From NCBI RefSeq assembly GCF_012349115.1, contig NZ_PQIG01000089.1:207660-271659 (forward strand): a DNA stretch of 64,000 bases. The letters run 5' to 3'. This DNA is from Rhizobium ruizarguesonis. Lineage in GTDB: Bacteria; Pseudomonadota; Alphaproteobacteria; Rhizobiales; Rhizobiaceae. A program made the translations under genes and the position numbers. The notes under the pieces are model-generated. The model worked only from the letters and a program-made list of their open reading frames with translations, ran no database searches and had not been told where the DNA came from. How positions within the stretch are numbered: the stretch's first letter is position 1; each line of letters begins with the position of its first letter. Shown piece by piece: positions 25,711 to 34,110 of this stretch.

Positions 25711-26598
25711 TCCGAAGCCGTTCTCGATACGGCGGACCGATTTCAGCCGCAGCGGCGCCCGGGTAAAGACGTGATCGATCGGAATACCGAAGGCGCCAGC
25801 CCGGATCGGCCATGTCGCGGGCTCCAGCGATACCGTGCCCAAGCCCTGGGTGCGCATGAGATACTGCACGTCTGGCGCCAGAATCGACGTATTGAAATCA
25901 CCGGCAAGGACGAGTGGTCCCGAAATGGAAGGGATGATCTCTGCTAGATCCCAGATTTCGAGGCCGTGGAACTCATCGTAATAAGGTTTTGTCAGGTGCG
26001 CGGCGAGGAAATTGACCTTCTGGCCGTCGAAATCGATCGTCGAGATCGTCAGCCGATTGCGCCAGAGCAGGCCGAGATTGCTGATGCGGGGTTCGATGAG
26101 CGGACGTTTCGACAAGACCAGCGTATCGCATTGCTCCATGCCGACGCCGCATCCGATATAATAGGGATAGGCCTTCAACAACCGCGGCAGTTCAGACAGC
26201 AGCGGTTCGGCCTCCAGGATGTTGACGACATCGGCGCCCGAGGCGATGACCATGTCGGCGATGCCAGGGCCGTTTGCGAAATTATCGTTCTCGATATTGA
26301 AGGACATCAGCCTGAAGAGGGCGGGGCGGCTCTCCTCGACTGATGGTTCGATGAACTCGCGCATCATCACGACGCCGTGGACGGCAAGGACCACCGATAC
26401 CGCGAGGGTCAGCAGCGCATACCAGTGCCGCTTGACGAGAAGGGCTGCGAGCGAGGCCATCACGCCGGCCACCGCCAGATGGACCTGGAAGCTGTAAAAG
26501 AACGACAGCAGATAGAAATCGGCAACGTACCGCAGGGAGACGATGGCGAGAACGAGGGTCGTGAGGACGCTGAATACGCAAAAAATCGTGTCTCTCAT
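25666..26598 (-). CDS. Endonuclease/exonuclease/phosphatase-family membrane protein
   Basis: 310 residues. Three membrane helices lie in the first 80 residues (VLTTLVLAIVSLRYVADFYL; VHLAVAGVMASLAALLV; ALLTLAVSVVLAVHGVVMM). The EEP catalytic domain follows, with RLMSFNIENDN, LEAEP, VLAGDFNTS, IDHVFT and SNHFGL holding the Asn, Glu, Asp and His residues of the fold. The active domain should face the periplasm. The substrate, either phosphodiester or nucleic acid, is unknown. The 3' end overlaps the convergent ABC exporter gene. Confidence 0.83.
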   Translation of the reverse strand: MRDTIFCVFSVLTTLVLAIVSLRYVADFYLLSFFYSFQVHLAVAGVMASLAALLVKRHWYALLTLAVSVVLAVHGVVMMREFIEPSVEESRPALFRLMSFNIENDNFANGPGIADMVIASGADVVNILEAEPLLSELPRLLKAYPYYIGCGVGMEQCDTLVLSKRPLIEPRISNLGLLWRNRLTISTIDFDGQKVNFLAAHLTKPYYDEFHGLEIWDLAEIIPSISGPLVLAGDFNTSILAPDVQYLMRTQGLGTVSLEPATWPIRAGAFGIPIDHVFTRAPLRLKSVRRIENGFGSNHFGLMAEFVIDP

Positions 26599-26655
26599 CC
26601 GCTCCGGTCCGGCTCGCTGGCGTGGCTGCGACTGCGCCTATCACGAGGCCGTTTT

Positions 26656-26670
26656 TGTTGCAACGCAACA
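26656..26670. promoter_or_regulatory. Inverted repeat upstream of petA
   Basis: TGTTGC-AAC-GCAACA is a perfect 6-bp inverted repeat with a 3-base centre. It lies 58 bp upstream of the endonuclease-family gene start (minus strand) and 213 bp upstream of petA. It is a candidate operator in the divergent region (26599-26882). No regulator can be named. Confidence 0.35.
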
Positions 26671-26882
26671 TAATGGCAAGCGCGTGTTTGCCTTAAAAAA
26701 TTCATCCGAAATTTCCCGCGACATTGTGCCCTCATCCCCTTGCCAAGGCTGGACATAATTTGCGATCAAGCATAGAACGCGCCGGATTGCCGGGGAATCT
26801 ATGGCCGAATTGTGTCCAGAGAGATTCGCCGGTAGAGGGGGCAGGGCGGAATTCCGCGAAAATTGCGCAGAGGATGTTAGCC

Positions 26883-27461
26883 GTGAGCGAACACGAAACG
26901 ACAAGCGAGGGCATGGGCGAACCCACTCGCCGTGATTTCCTTTATCTCACCACTGGTATGGCAGGCGCCGTCGGCGCCGTTGCGGTCGCTTGGCCATTCA
27001 TCGATCAGATGCGTCCTGACGCTTCGACGCTCGCTCTCGCCTCCATCGAAGTCGACGTTGCCAGCCTTGAGCCTGGCATGTCGCTGACGGTCAAATGGCG
27101 CGGCAAGCCGATCTTCATCCGCAATCGCACGCCTGAGGAAGTGGAAGCGGCAAACGCCGTCCAGCTTGGTGATCTGAAGGACCCGATCGCGCGCAATGCA
27201 AACCTTCCTGTCGACGCTCAGGCAACGGGTGTTGACCGTTCCGGCGGCAAGGGCAAGGAAAACTGGATCGTCATGATCGGCACCTGCACGCATCTCGGCT
27301 GCGTGCCGCTCGGCCAGGCCGGCGAATACAATGGTTGGTTCTGTCCCTGCCATGGCTCGGTCTACGACACGGCCGGCCGCATCCGCAAAGGTCCGGCGCC
27401 GCAGAACCTGGCGATTCCGACCTTTTCATTTTTGTCCGATACCAAGATCAAGATCGGTTGA
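26883..27461 (+). CDS. petA: Cytochrome bc1 complex Rieske iron-sulfur subunit
   Basis: 192 residues. A twin-arginine signal (TRRDFLYLTTG) leads into the single membrane anchor. The 2Fe-2S ligands are in CTHLGC (135-140) and CPCHGS (154-159). The subunit takes electrons from ubiquinol at the Qo site and passes them to cytochrome c1. GTG at 26883 is the likely start: AGAGGA lies 8 bases upstream, whereas the ATG at 26874 overlaps that site. First gene of petABC, 14 bp before petB. Confidence 0.96.
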   Translation: MSEHETTSEGMGEPTRRDFLYLTTGMAGAVGAVAVAWPFIDQMRPDASTLALASIEVDVASLEPGMSLTVKWRGKPIFIRNRTPEEVEAANAVQLGDLKDPIARNANLPVDAQATGVDRSGGKGKENWIVMIGTCTHLGCVPLGQAGEYNGWFCPCHGSVYDTAGRIRKGPAPQNLAIPTFSFLSDTKIKIG

Positions 27462-27475
27462 GGGGAGACTGATTA

Positions 27476-28744
27476 ATGAGTGGCCATTCCAGCTACGAGC
27501 CATCAACCGGCCTCGAGAAATGGGTCGATGCGCGCCTTCCACTGCCGCGCATGGTCTATGACAGCTTCATCGCCTATCCGGTTCCGCGTAACCTGAATTA
27601 TGCCTACACTTTCGGCGCCATGCTCGCCGTCATGCTGGTGGTGCAGATCCTGACGGGCGTCACACTCGCCATGCATTACGCTGCCGAATCGTCGGTCGCC
27701 TTCAACTCCGTTGAAAAGATCATGCGCGACGTCAACCACGGCTGGCTGCTGCGCTATATGCATGCCAACGGCGCGTCCTTCTTCTTCGTCGCGGTGTACC
27801 TGCACATTGCCCGCGGCCTCTATTACGGCTCCTACAAGGCGCCGCGCGAAATCCTCTGGATCCTCGGCGTGGTCATCTACCTCCTGATGATGGCGACCGG
27901 CTTCATGGGCTACGTTCTGCCCTGGGGCCAGATGTCCTTCTGGGGCGCCACCGTCATCACCGGCTTCTTCTCGGCTTTCCCGCTGGTCGGCGAATGGGTG
28001 CAGCAGTTCCTACTCGGCGGTTTCGCGGTCGAAAACCCGACCCTGAACCGCTTCTTCTCGCTGCACTACCTGCTGCCGTTCATGATCGCCGGTGTCGTCA
28101 TCCTGCACATCTGGGCGCTGCACGTCGTCGGCCAGACGAACCCGACGGGCGTCGAGGTCAAGACGAAGACGGATACGGTGCGCTTCACGCCTTATGCGAC
28201 GATGAAGGATGCTCTCGGCGTCTCAATCTTCCTGCTGGTCTACGCCTATTTCGTCTTCTACCTGCCGAACTTCCTCGGCCACGCCGACAACTACATCCCG
28301 GCCGACCCGTTGAAGACGCCGGCCCACATAGTTCCGGAATGGTACTTCCTGCCGTTCTACGCGATGCTGCGTTCGATCACCTTCAACGTCGGTCCGATCG
28401 ACTCCAAGCTTGGCGGCGTGCTCGTGATGTTCGGCGCGATCATCGTGCTGTTCTTCCTGCCCTGGCTCGATACGTCGAAGGTGCGCTCGGCCGTCTACCG
28501 CCCCTGGTACAAGCTGTTCTACTGGCTGTTCGTGATCAATGCGATCATCCTCGGCTGGCTCGGCTCGCAGCCGGCAGAAGGCTTGTACACCACGATCTCG
28601 CAGATCTGCACGCTCCTCTACTTCGCTTTCTTCCTGGTCGCGATGCCGGTTCTCGGCTTGGTGGAAACACCGCGCCGCATCCCGAACTCGATCACCGAAG
28701 CGGTGCTCGAAAAGCGCAACATGACCGCAGCGGTCAAGGCATAA
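27476..28744 (+). CDS. petB: Cytochrome bc1 complex cytochrome b subunit
   Basis: 422 residues with eight expected membrane helices. Conserved features include GWLLRYMHANGASFFF with a heme-ligand His, GYVLPWGQMSFWGATVIT of the Qo site and PEWYFLPFYAMLRS with the PEWY motif. It holds the two b-type hemes and both quinone sites in the inner membrane. The ATG follows GAGGGGAGACTGATTA. As in Rhizobium, petB and petC are separate genes rather than the fused fbcH of Bradyrhizobium. Confidence 0.97.
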   Translation: MSGHSSYEPSTGLEKWVDARLPLPRMVYDSFIAYPVPRNLNYAYTFGAMLAVMLVVQILTGVTLAMHYAAESSVAFNSVEKIMRDVNHGWLLRYMHANGASFFFVAVYLHIARGLYYGSYKAPREILWILGVVIYLLMMATGFMGYVLPWGQMSFWGATVITGFFSAFPLVGEWVQQFLLGGFAVENPTLNRFFSLHYLLPFMIAGVVILHIWALHVVGQTNPTGVEVKTKTDTVRFTPYATMKDALGVSIFLLVYAYFVFYLPNFLGHADNYIPADPLKTPAHIVPEWYFLPFYAMLRSITFNVGPIDSKLGGVLVMFGAIIVLFFLPWLDTSKVRSAVYRPWYKLFYWLFVINAIILGWLGSQPAEGLYTTISQICTLLYFAFFLVAMPVLGLVETPRRIPNSITEAVLEKRNMTAAVKA

Positions 28745-28769
28745 GCGAGCGACGGAAGGGAATAGAAAT

Positions 28770-29654
28770 ATGAAAACGCTTGTTACAAGCATTCTCTCGT
28801 TCGCATTCGCCGCCGGTCTCGGCAGTGCGGTGCTGGCCCAGGAGGCGACGCCCGCCAACGGCGCGGCTGCGGCCCATCACGAGGAAAGTGCGACACCGCA
28901 CTATCCGCTGAAGGAGCCGAAGGAGGAGGAATGGACTTTTGCCGGTCCGTTCGGCCATTACGACAAGAGTCAGCTTCAGCGTGGCCTCAAGGTCTATACC
29001 GAAGTCTGTTCCGCCTGCCACTCGATGAACCTCGTGCCCTTCCGCATGCTCGACGAACTCGGTTATTCCGAGGCGCAGGTGAAGGCTTTCGCTGCGAACT
29101 ACGAGGTTCAGGACGGCCCGAACGCCGCCGGTGAAATGTTTACCCGCAAAGCGGTGCCATCCGATCACTTCCCGGCGCCTTTCGCCAATGCAGAGGCGGC
29201 GGCGGCTTCCAACAACGGCGCGGCTCCGCCCGACTTTTCGCTGATTGCGAAGGCTCGCGAAGTCGAGCGCGGCTTCCCGCAATTCGTCTTCGACATTTTC
29301 ACGCAGTATCAGGAAGGTGGCCCGGATTACATCCATTCGCTGCTGACCGGTTATGAAGAGCCGCCGGCCGGTTTCCAGGTGCCGCAGGGCGGACATTATA
29401 ACCCCTATTTCCACGCTGCGGCCGTCCTTGCCATGCCGAAGCCGCTCTCCGATGGCCAGGTGACCTATGACGATGGTGCGCCGGCGACGGTCGACCAGTA
29501 TTCGAAGGACGTCTCCGCCTTCCTGATGTGGGCCGCCGAGCCGCATCTCGAGGAACGCAAGCGTACGGGCTTCATGGTCATGATCTTCCTCTTGATCTTC
29601 ACGGTGCTGATCTACCTGACGAAGCGGTCGATCTACGCCAACAAGGAACACTGA
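28770..29654 (+). CDS. petC: Cytochrome bc1 complex cytochrome c1 subunit
   Basis: 294 residues. A Sec signal peptide covers about 1-23 (AFAAGLGSAVLAQ). An Ala/His-rich linker follows, then the heme c site CSACH (80-84), the axial Met region AAAVLAMPKPLSDGQ and a C-terminal membrane anchor (GFMVMIFLLIFTVLIYL). It passes electrons from the Rieske centre to soluble or membrane cytochrome c. Last gene of petABC; an intrinsic terminator lies 20 bp after the stop. Confidence 0.96.
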   Translation: MKTLVTSILSFAFAAGLGSAVLAQEATPANGAAAAHHEESATPHYPLKEPKEEEWTFAGPFGHYDKSQLQRGLKVYTEVCSACHSMNLVPFRMLDELGYSEAQVKAFAANYEVQDGPNAAGEMFTRKAVPSDHFPAPFANAEAAAASNNGAAPPDFSLIAKAREVERGFPQFVFDIFTQYQEGGPDYIHSLLTGYEEPPAGFQVPQGGHYNPYFHAAAVLAMPKPLSDGQVTYDDGAPATVDQYSKDVSAFLMWAAEPHLEERKRTGFMVMIFLLIFTVLIYLTKRSIYANKEH

Positions 29655-29674
29655 GCGGTTCCCGATCGACATTC

Positions 29675-29702
29675 AAAAGGCGGCCTCGGGCCGCCTTTTT
29701 TG
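29675..29702 (+). terminator. Intrinsic terminator of petABC
   Basis: The stem AAAGGCGGCC / GGCCGCCTTT has a TCG loop and continues into TTTTTTG. It starts about 20 bases after the petC stop and is a textbook rho-independent terminator. Confidence 0.92.
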
Positions 29703-29769
29703 TTGGTTCCGCCCCTGGCAATTGATAGGGTGCGGCCAGTTTCATGCCCTCGCAGAATATGGACTTTCC

Positions 29770-30312
29770 ATGGACAATACGACTTCGGAGCTCGCAGCCA
29801 GCATCCGCTCCATTCCCGACTATCCCAAGCCCGGCATCATTTTCCGTGATATCACCACGCTGCTCGGCAACCCACGCGCTTTCCGCAGGGCGGTTGACGA
29901 ACTGGTGCAGCCCTATGCTGGCACCAAGATCGACAAGATCGCCGGCATGGAGGCGCGCGGCTTCATTCTGGGCGGTGCGGTGGCCCACCAGCTTTCCTCG
30001 GGCTTCGTGCCGATCCGCAAGAAGGGCAAACTGCCGCACGAGACCGTGCGCATCGCCTACAGCCTGGAATACGGCGTCGACGAGATGGAGATGCATCGCG
30101 ATGCGGTGCAGCCCGGCGAGAAGGTGATCCTGGTCGACGACCTGATCGCCACCGGCGGCACGGCCGTCGGCGCAACGAAGCTGCTGCGCCAGATCGGCGC
30201 GGAAGTGGTCGGCGCCTGCTTCGTCATCGACCTGCCGGATCTCGGCGGCCGCAGGAAGCTGGAAGAACTCGGCGTTATCGTGCACACGCTGGTCGAATTT
30301 TCCGGGCATTAG
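29770..30312 (+). CDS. apt: Adenine phosphoribosyltransferase
   Basis: 180 residues, full length. The PRPP-binding motif VILVDDLIATGGTA and the family start IRSIPDYPKPGIIFRDITTL are present. It salvages adenine to AMP with PRPP in the cytosol. ATG at 29770 (MDNTTSELAAS) is the family start. The last codons (CAT TAG) coincide with the first bases of a RIME-like repeat (GCATTAGATCAAAG), so the native C-terminus has probably been trimmed or replaced by a residue or two. Confidence 0.95.
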   Translation: MDNTTSELAASIRSIPDYPKPGIIFRDITTLLGNPRAFRRAVDELVQPYAGTKIDKIAGMEARGFILGGAVAHQLSSGFVPIRKKGKLPHETVRIAYSLEYGVDEMEMHRDAVQPGEKVILVDDLIATGGTAVGATKLLRQIGAEVVGACFVIDLPDLGGRRKLEELGVIVHTLVEFSGH

Positions 30313-30376
30313 ATCAAAGAAATAGAGCATGATGTCGTCCGAAAACCGCTCACACTTTTCGGCATCATGCTCCGAA
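30308..30376. repeat. RIME-like palindromic repeat, ATCAAAG module
   Basis: It begins GCATTAGATCAAAGAAATAG. The arms GAGCATGATG and CATCATGCTC flank a smaller palindrome formed by CCGAAAA and TTTTCGG. It is nearly identical to 56904-56970, with a shorter copy at 1109-1166. It separates apt from the convergent MaoC genes. Confidence 0.82.
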
Positions 30377-30397
30377 CCACTTCCATTGCGGGCGGCG

Positions 30398-30865
30398 TCA
30401 GTCGAATTCGAGGACGCCGCTTTCGAAGCGGATAACGGGATCGCCGTTTTGATTGACGCCTTCGCAGAGGATCGTGTTGACGTGCCAGCCCGGCCGTGAG
30501 GCGAGCGCCCGGCTGGAGAGCAAGGCGACGGAATAGGTCACGTCATCGTCGACGAACACCGGCCGCAGCCATTGCAGCTTCTGAAAACCCGGTGAGGGGC
30601 CGAGCTTCGGTGCTGTCAGGCCCTTTTCCGCGAGTGCTGCGCTCTGCCTTTCCCAAAAGGCAATGAAAGTCTGCATCCAGGCGGCCGTCGTGTGCCAGCC
30701 GGAGGCGCAGAGATCGCCGAAGAGGCTTTCCTTTGCCGCCTGCCTGTCGATATGAAAACGCTGTGGATCGAAGCGCTTGGCGAAGCGGATGATGCTTTCC
30801 TCGGTGAAGGTGTAGCTGCCGATCTCGGCCTTCTCGCCGACGGTGTAGAGGTCGGACATTTTCAT
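30398..30865 (-). CDS. MaoC-like hotdog-fold protein (second of a pair)
   Basis: 155 residues. It has the MaoC hydratase core: SIIRFAKRFDPQRFHIDRQA with the Asp and His usually catalytic in R-hydratases, then SLFGDLCASGWHTTAAWMQT. The start ATG overlaps the upstream MaoC stop (ATGA). The natural substrate is unknown; the family hydrates enoyl-CoA or enoyl thioesters. The paired, coupled genes suggest a two-subunit enzyme. Confidence 0.82.
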   Translation of the reverse strand: MKMSDLYTVGEKAEIGSYTFTEESIIRFAKRFDPQRFHIDRQAAKESLFGDLCASGWHTTAAWMQTFIAFWERQSAALAEKGLTAPKLGPSPGFQKLQWLRPVFVDDDVTYSVALLSSRALASRPGWHVNTILCEGVNQNGDPVIRFESGVLEFD

Positions 30866-31326
30866 GCTGATGTCTCCGGGCGCATGCGGAGCATGACCGA
30901 ATTTTCTGAGACCAAGACGAGTTGGCCTCGCTGGTTTTCCACCTCATGGCGGAACTTGACGATGCCCATGCCGGGCCGCGAGCGCATCGGCCGGGATTCG
31001 AGCACAGTCGAATGGCCCGACAGCGTGTCGCCGGCAAGGACAGGCTTGCGCCATTCCATCAAATCGATACCAGGCGCGCCCTCGGCGAGCGCGGTCAGGA
31101 GATAGCTGTCGGCCATCATGCGCATGAACATCGAAGAGGTGTGCCAGCCGGAGGCGGCAAGCCCGCCGAGAATGCTGGCGCGGCCGGCAGCCTCATCAAG
31201 ATGCATCGGCTGCGGGTCGAATTCGCTTGCGAACTCAATGATTTCCTCGGTGGTTACCGGCTTCGGGCCGAGCACGAAGCGGCGGCCGGGCCGGAAATCC
31301 TCAAAGGAAAGCTTTTCTGCCGACAT
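30862..31326 (-). CDS. MaoC-like hotdog-fold protein (first of a pair)
   Basis: 154 residues from ATG at 31326, which is preceded by GGGAGGAGCGA. The core IIEFASEFDPQPMHLDEAAG and LGGLAASGWHTSSMFMRMMA is closely similar to the downstream partner, so the pair arose by duplication. It keeps the Asp and His of the MaoC active site. Cytosolic; expected enoyl-CoA hydratase-like chemistry. The two genes overlap by four bases and form an operon of their own, running towards apt. Confidence 0.83.
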   Translation of the reverse strand: MSAEKLSFEDFRPGRRFVLGPKPVTTEEIIEFASEFDPQPMHLDEAAGRASILGGLAASGWHTSSMFMRMMADSYLLTALAEGAPGIDLMEWRKPVLAGDTLSGHSTVLESRPMRSRPGMGIVKFRHEVENQRGQLVLVSENSVMLRMRPETSA

Positions 31327-31407
31327 TCGCTCCTCCCGCCATATGCAGCGCACAATGCTTACAATAGCATCCGCGCGGGCTCAATGATTCCGGGGAGATA
31401 AACCGGT

Positions 31408-32502
31408 ATGACGGAACTGAGATCGATACTCGACGAAGCTGCACGCCAGGGGCTGATTTCGCCGGAGGCGGGCGGGCGGCTTTTGCCGTTTCTGGCCGAG
31501 CGCGGCGTCACCGTCATAGAGGCGCGGCCGGCAATGGCAGCGCAGGAAGAGCAGGCCTGGTCGGATACCGAGACACCGCGTTTCGTGCGCGGCTTTCACG
31601 ATGTGCTGATCACGATCGGTGTCGTCGTGGCGCTCGGCGGCCTCTGGGGGCTTGCCGCACTTTATGCCGTGCTGCCTGCGATCATTGTGCTTTCGGAGAT
31701 CCTGGTGCGCCGGCAGCGGCTTGCCCTGCCGGCCGTCAGCCTGACGATCGCGCTGTTCTGCTGGACATTCCTGCTGATGTCCTTCTTCTTCAAGCCGATA
31801 ACATCCGCTTTCAACGGGGCGGAGGCGACGCAGTTCGTTGCCGGCTTCCCTATCATTCTCGGCGCCTATTATGTCCGCTATCGGGTGCCGTTGGCGTTGG
31901 CGCTCTGCATCATGTCGGCCCTTGCTTTCGTCCTCACCCTACTTTTGCGGCTCATGCAATGGGCGAGCGGGGATCCGCAATTCTTCGCCAACCATCCCGT
32001 CTTGCTCGCGGTGGTCTGCCTCGTTTGCGCGCTCGGGCTCTTTGCAACGGCGCTGTATTTCGACCTTGGCGATCGGATGCGCCGGACGACACGCTCCGAT
32101 ATCGCCTTCTGGCTTCATCTGGGTGCTGCACCGGCGCTGCTCTTCAGCGTCCGCCTGCTGATTTCGTTCGACGGCAATTTGCTGGATGTTGCCCAGACGG
32201 TTTCGATCAAGACGCCGATCATCGTTATCAGCGTTGGGGTGCTGATGCTGATCGGCCTTGTCATCGACCGGCGCGCCTTCGTCACGTCTGGACTGCTGTC
32301 GCTCGGTTTTGCGATCTACGGCATTTTCCGACAGGGAAGTGCGACGGTTGATACCTATATCTTCACGACGCTGATCGTCGTCGGGGCGATCGTGCTCGTC
32401 ATAGGAACGGGCTGGATGCCGCTGCGCCGCATCGTGCTGCGGGCGCTGCCGGACGCCATTTCGCAAAGACTGCCGCCGGCCATCTTAGGGGCAACTCCGT
32501 AA
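31408..32502 (+). CDS. DUF2157-type multispanning membrane protein
   Basis: 364 residues. A soluble N-terminus (about 1-60, with LRSILDEAARQGLISPEAGG) is followed by around nine hydrophobic helices (for example VLITIGVVVALGGLWGLAAL; VFVLTLLLRLMQW-like stretches; TPIIVISVGVLMLIGLVID). The layout is that of DUF2157 proteins. Function unknown. It is divergent from the MaoC pair with 81 bp between them, and a perfect hairpin follows its stop. Confidence 0.75.
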   Translation: MTELRSILDEAARQGLISPEAGGRLLPFLAERGVTVIEARPAMAAQEEQAWSDTETPRFVRGFHDVLITIGVVVALGGLWGLAALYAVLPAIIVLSEILVRRQRLALPAVSLTIALFCWTFLLMSFFFKPITSAFNGAEATQFVAGFPIILGAYYVRYRVPLALALCIMSALAFVLTLLLRLMQWASGDPQFFANHPVLLAVVCLVCALGLFATALYFDLGDRMRRTTRSDIAFWLHLGAAPALLFSVRLLISFDGNLLDVAQTVSIKTPIIVISVGVLMLIGLVIDRRAFVTSGLLSLGFAIYGIFRQGSATVDTYIFTTLIVVGAIVLVIGTGWMPLRRIVLRALPDAISQRLPPAILGATP

Positions 32503-32510
32503 ATCTTACG

Positions 32511-32545
32511 ATTTCGCCCAAACCGCTGAGCGATTTGGGCGAAAT
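32511..32545. terminator. Hairpin between convergent DUF2157 and ychF genes
   Basis: The arms ATTTCGCCCAAA and TTTGGGCGAAAT give a perfect 12-bp stem around an 11-base loop (CCGCTGAGCGA). AT-rich bases flank both sides. It is well placed as a bidirectional terminator; it might also be a further member of the mosaic repeat family. Confidence 0.6.
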
Positions 32546-32574
32546 GAATTGATCGGGATAGCGACAGTTTCCGT

Positions 32575-33678
32575 TCAGGTGTTGAAGCGGAAATGGATGA
32601 CGTCGCCGTCCTGGACGACGTATTCCTTGCCTTCGTCGCGCGCCTTGCCGGCATCCTTGGCGCCGACTTCGCCGTTGTATTTGATATAGTCGTCATAGGC
32701 GATGGTGTTGGCGCGGATGAAGCCACGCTCGAAATCCGAATGGATGACGCCGGCGGCCTGCGGCGCCTTGGTGCCGCGCTCGATCGTCCAGGCGCGCGTT
32801 TCCTTCGGGCCGACGGTGAAATAGGTGATCAGGTGGAGCAGCTTGTAGCCGGCGCGGATCAGCCGGTCGAGGCCCGCCTCGTCAAGGTCGAGGGCGGAGA
32901 GGAATTCCTTGGCTTCCTCCTCGGGAAGCTGGGCGACCTCAGACTCGATCGCCGCCGAGATAGTGACGGTTTCAGCACCCTGCTCCTTCGCCATGACAGC
33001 GACGGCCTCGGTGAATTCGTTGCCGGTCGAGGCATCGCCTTCGGCGACGTTGCAGACGTAGAGCACCGGATGTGAAGTCAGAAGATTGAGGCTCTTGAGG
33101 ATGACGATTTCTTCCGCGTCGAGCGTCGACAGCAGCGTGCGCACCGGCTTGCCTTCGTTGAGCAGCTTCAGCGAGGCTTCCATGATCGGCAGCATCGCCA
33201 CCGAATCCTTGTCCTTGCCGGTGGCGCGCTTGCGGGTCTGCTCGGTGCGGCGCTCCAGGCTTTCGAGGTCGGCAAGCATCAGCTCGGTCTCGATCGTCTC
33301 GGCATCGGCAACGGGATTGATGCGGCCTTCGACATGCGTGATGTCGCTGTCTTCGAAGCAGCGCAGCACATGCACGATAGCATCGACCTCGCGGATATTG
33401 GCGAGGAACTGGTTGCCGAGGCCCTCACCCTTCGAGGCGCCGCGCACCAGGCCGGCGATGTCGACGAAGGAGATGCGGGTCGGGATCAGTTCCTTCGACT
33501 TGGCGATATCGGCAAGCTTGCGCATGCGCGGATCCGGCACGGCGACTTCGCCGGTGTTCGGCTCGATGGTGCAGAAGGGATAATTCGCCGCCTGTGCCGC
33601 CGCCGTCTTGGTGAGCGCGTTGAAGAGGGTCGATTTGCCGACATTCGGCAGGCCGACGATACCGCATTTGAAGCCCAT
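32575..33678 (-). CDS. ychF: Redox-regulated ATPase YchF (Obg-like)
   Basis: 367 residues, the standard YchF length. It starts MGFKCGIVGLPNVGKSTLFN with the P-loop, then SFVDIAGLVRGASKGEGLGN (switch II). The G4 element is of the NxxE type that favours ATP over GTP, and the C-terminal TGS domain begins about KLLHLITYFTVGP. It binds ribosomes and responds to oxidative stress. ATG at 33678 is the family start; the longer upstream frame crosses the neighbouring vapBC genes and is not coding. Confidence 0.95.
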   Translation of the reverse strand: MGFKCGIVGLPNVGKSTLFNALTKTAAAQAANYPFCTIEPNTGEVAVPDPRMRKLADIAKSKELIPTRISFVDIAGLVRGASKGEGLGNQFLANIREVDAIVHVLRCFEDSDITHVEGRINPVADAETIETELMLADLESLERRTEQTRKRATGKDKDSVAMLPIMEASLKLLNEGKPVRTLLSTLDAEEIVILKSLNLLTSHPVLYVCNVAEGDASTGNEFTEAVAVMAKEQGAETVTISAAIESEVAQLPEEEAKEFLSALDLDEAGLDRLIRAGYKLLHLITYFTVGPKETRAWTIERGTKAPQAAGVIHSDFERGFIRANTIAYDDYIKYNGEVGAKDAGKARDEGKEYVVQDGDVIHFRFNT

Positions 33679-33786
33679 GGCTTGATCCATATCTATTGGT
33701 AACTTTGCCCTGCCTATGCGGGAATGGCCGCCCTGGGTCAAGGGTTCGCAACATGAATTGAAAAAGCTGAGGCGCTCGGATTGAAG

Positions 33787-33806
33787 GTAAGGCGATTTAG
33801 CCTTAC
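33787..33806 (+). promoter_or_regulatory. Probable autoregulatory operator of vapBC
   Basis: GTAAGGC-GATTTA-GCCTTAC is a perfect 7-bp inverted repeat with a 6-base centre, ending 26 bp before the vapB start. AbrB/VapB-type antitoxins usually bind such a palindrome upstream of their own gene; the link here is inferred from position. Confidence 0.6.
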
Positions 33807-33831
33807 TTTTGGAGCAAAGGATACCATCAGC

Positions 33832-34110
33832 ATGGCAACTCTGACTGTGACGGCAAAGGGGCAGGTCACCCTGAAAAAGGAGGTGCTTCAGCATCTCGGC
33901 GTCAGGCCCGGCGACAAGATCGATGTCGATCTCCTGCCTGGCGGCAAACTTGAGGTCATTGCTGTTAAGAGGCGGCCGGTCGCCGGCTCGGTGGAAAGCT
34001 TCTTCGGGAGTCTGGAGAACAAGGAGAATATTCATGCGACGCTCGAAGAGATCGATGAGGCCATAAAGGCGGGCTGGGCAGGCGAGGTCGGCGTCGACAA
34101 TGATCGTTGA
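33832..34110 (+). CDS. vapB: AbrB/SpoVT-type antitoxin (VapB-like)
   Basis: 92 residues. The N-terminal swapped-hairpin domain reads LTVTAKGQVTLKKEVLQHLG then VRPGDKIDVDLLPGGKLEV, typical of AbrB/MazE antitoxins. The C-terminal part (about 50-92) would bind and block the toxin. The start ATG at 33832 begins the fold directly. The last 11 bases overlap vapC, the usual coupling of antitoxin and toxin. A palindrome just upstream is a candidate operator. Confidence 0.85.
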   Translation: MATLTVTAKGQVTLKKEVLQHLGVRPGDKIDVDLLPGGKLEVIAVKRRPVAGSVESFFGSLENKENIHATLEEIDEAIKAGWAGEVGVDNDR

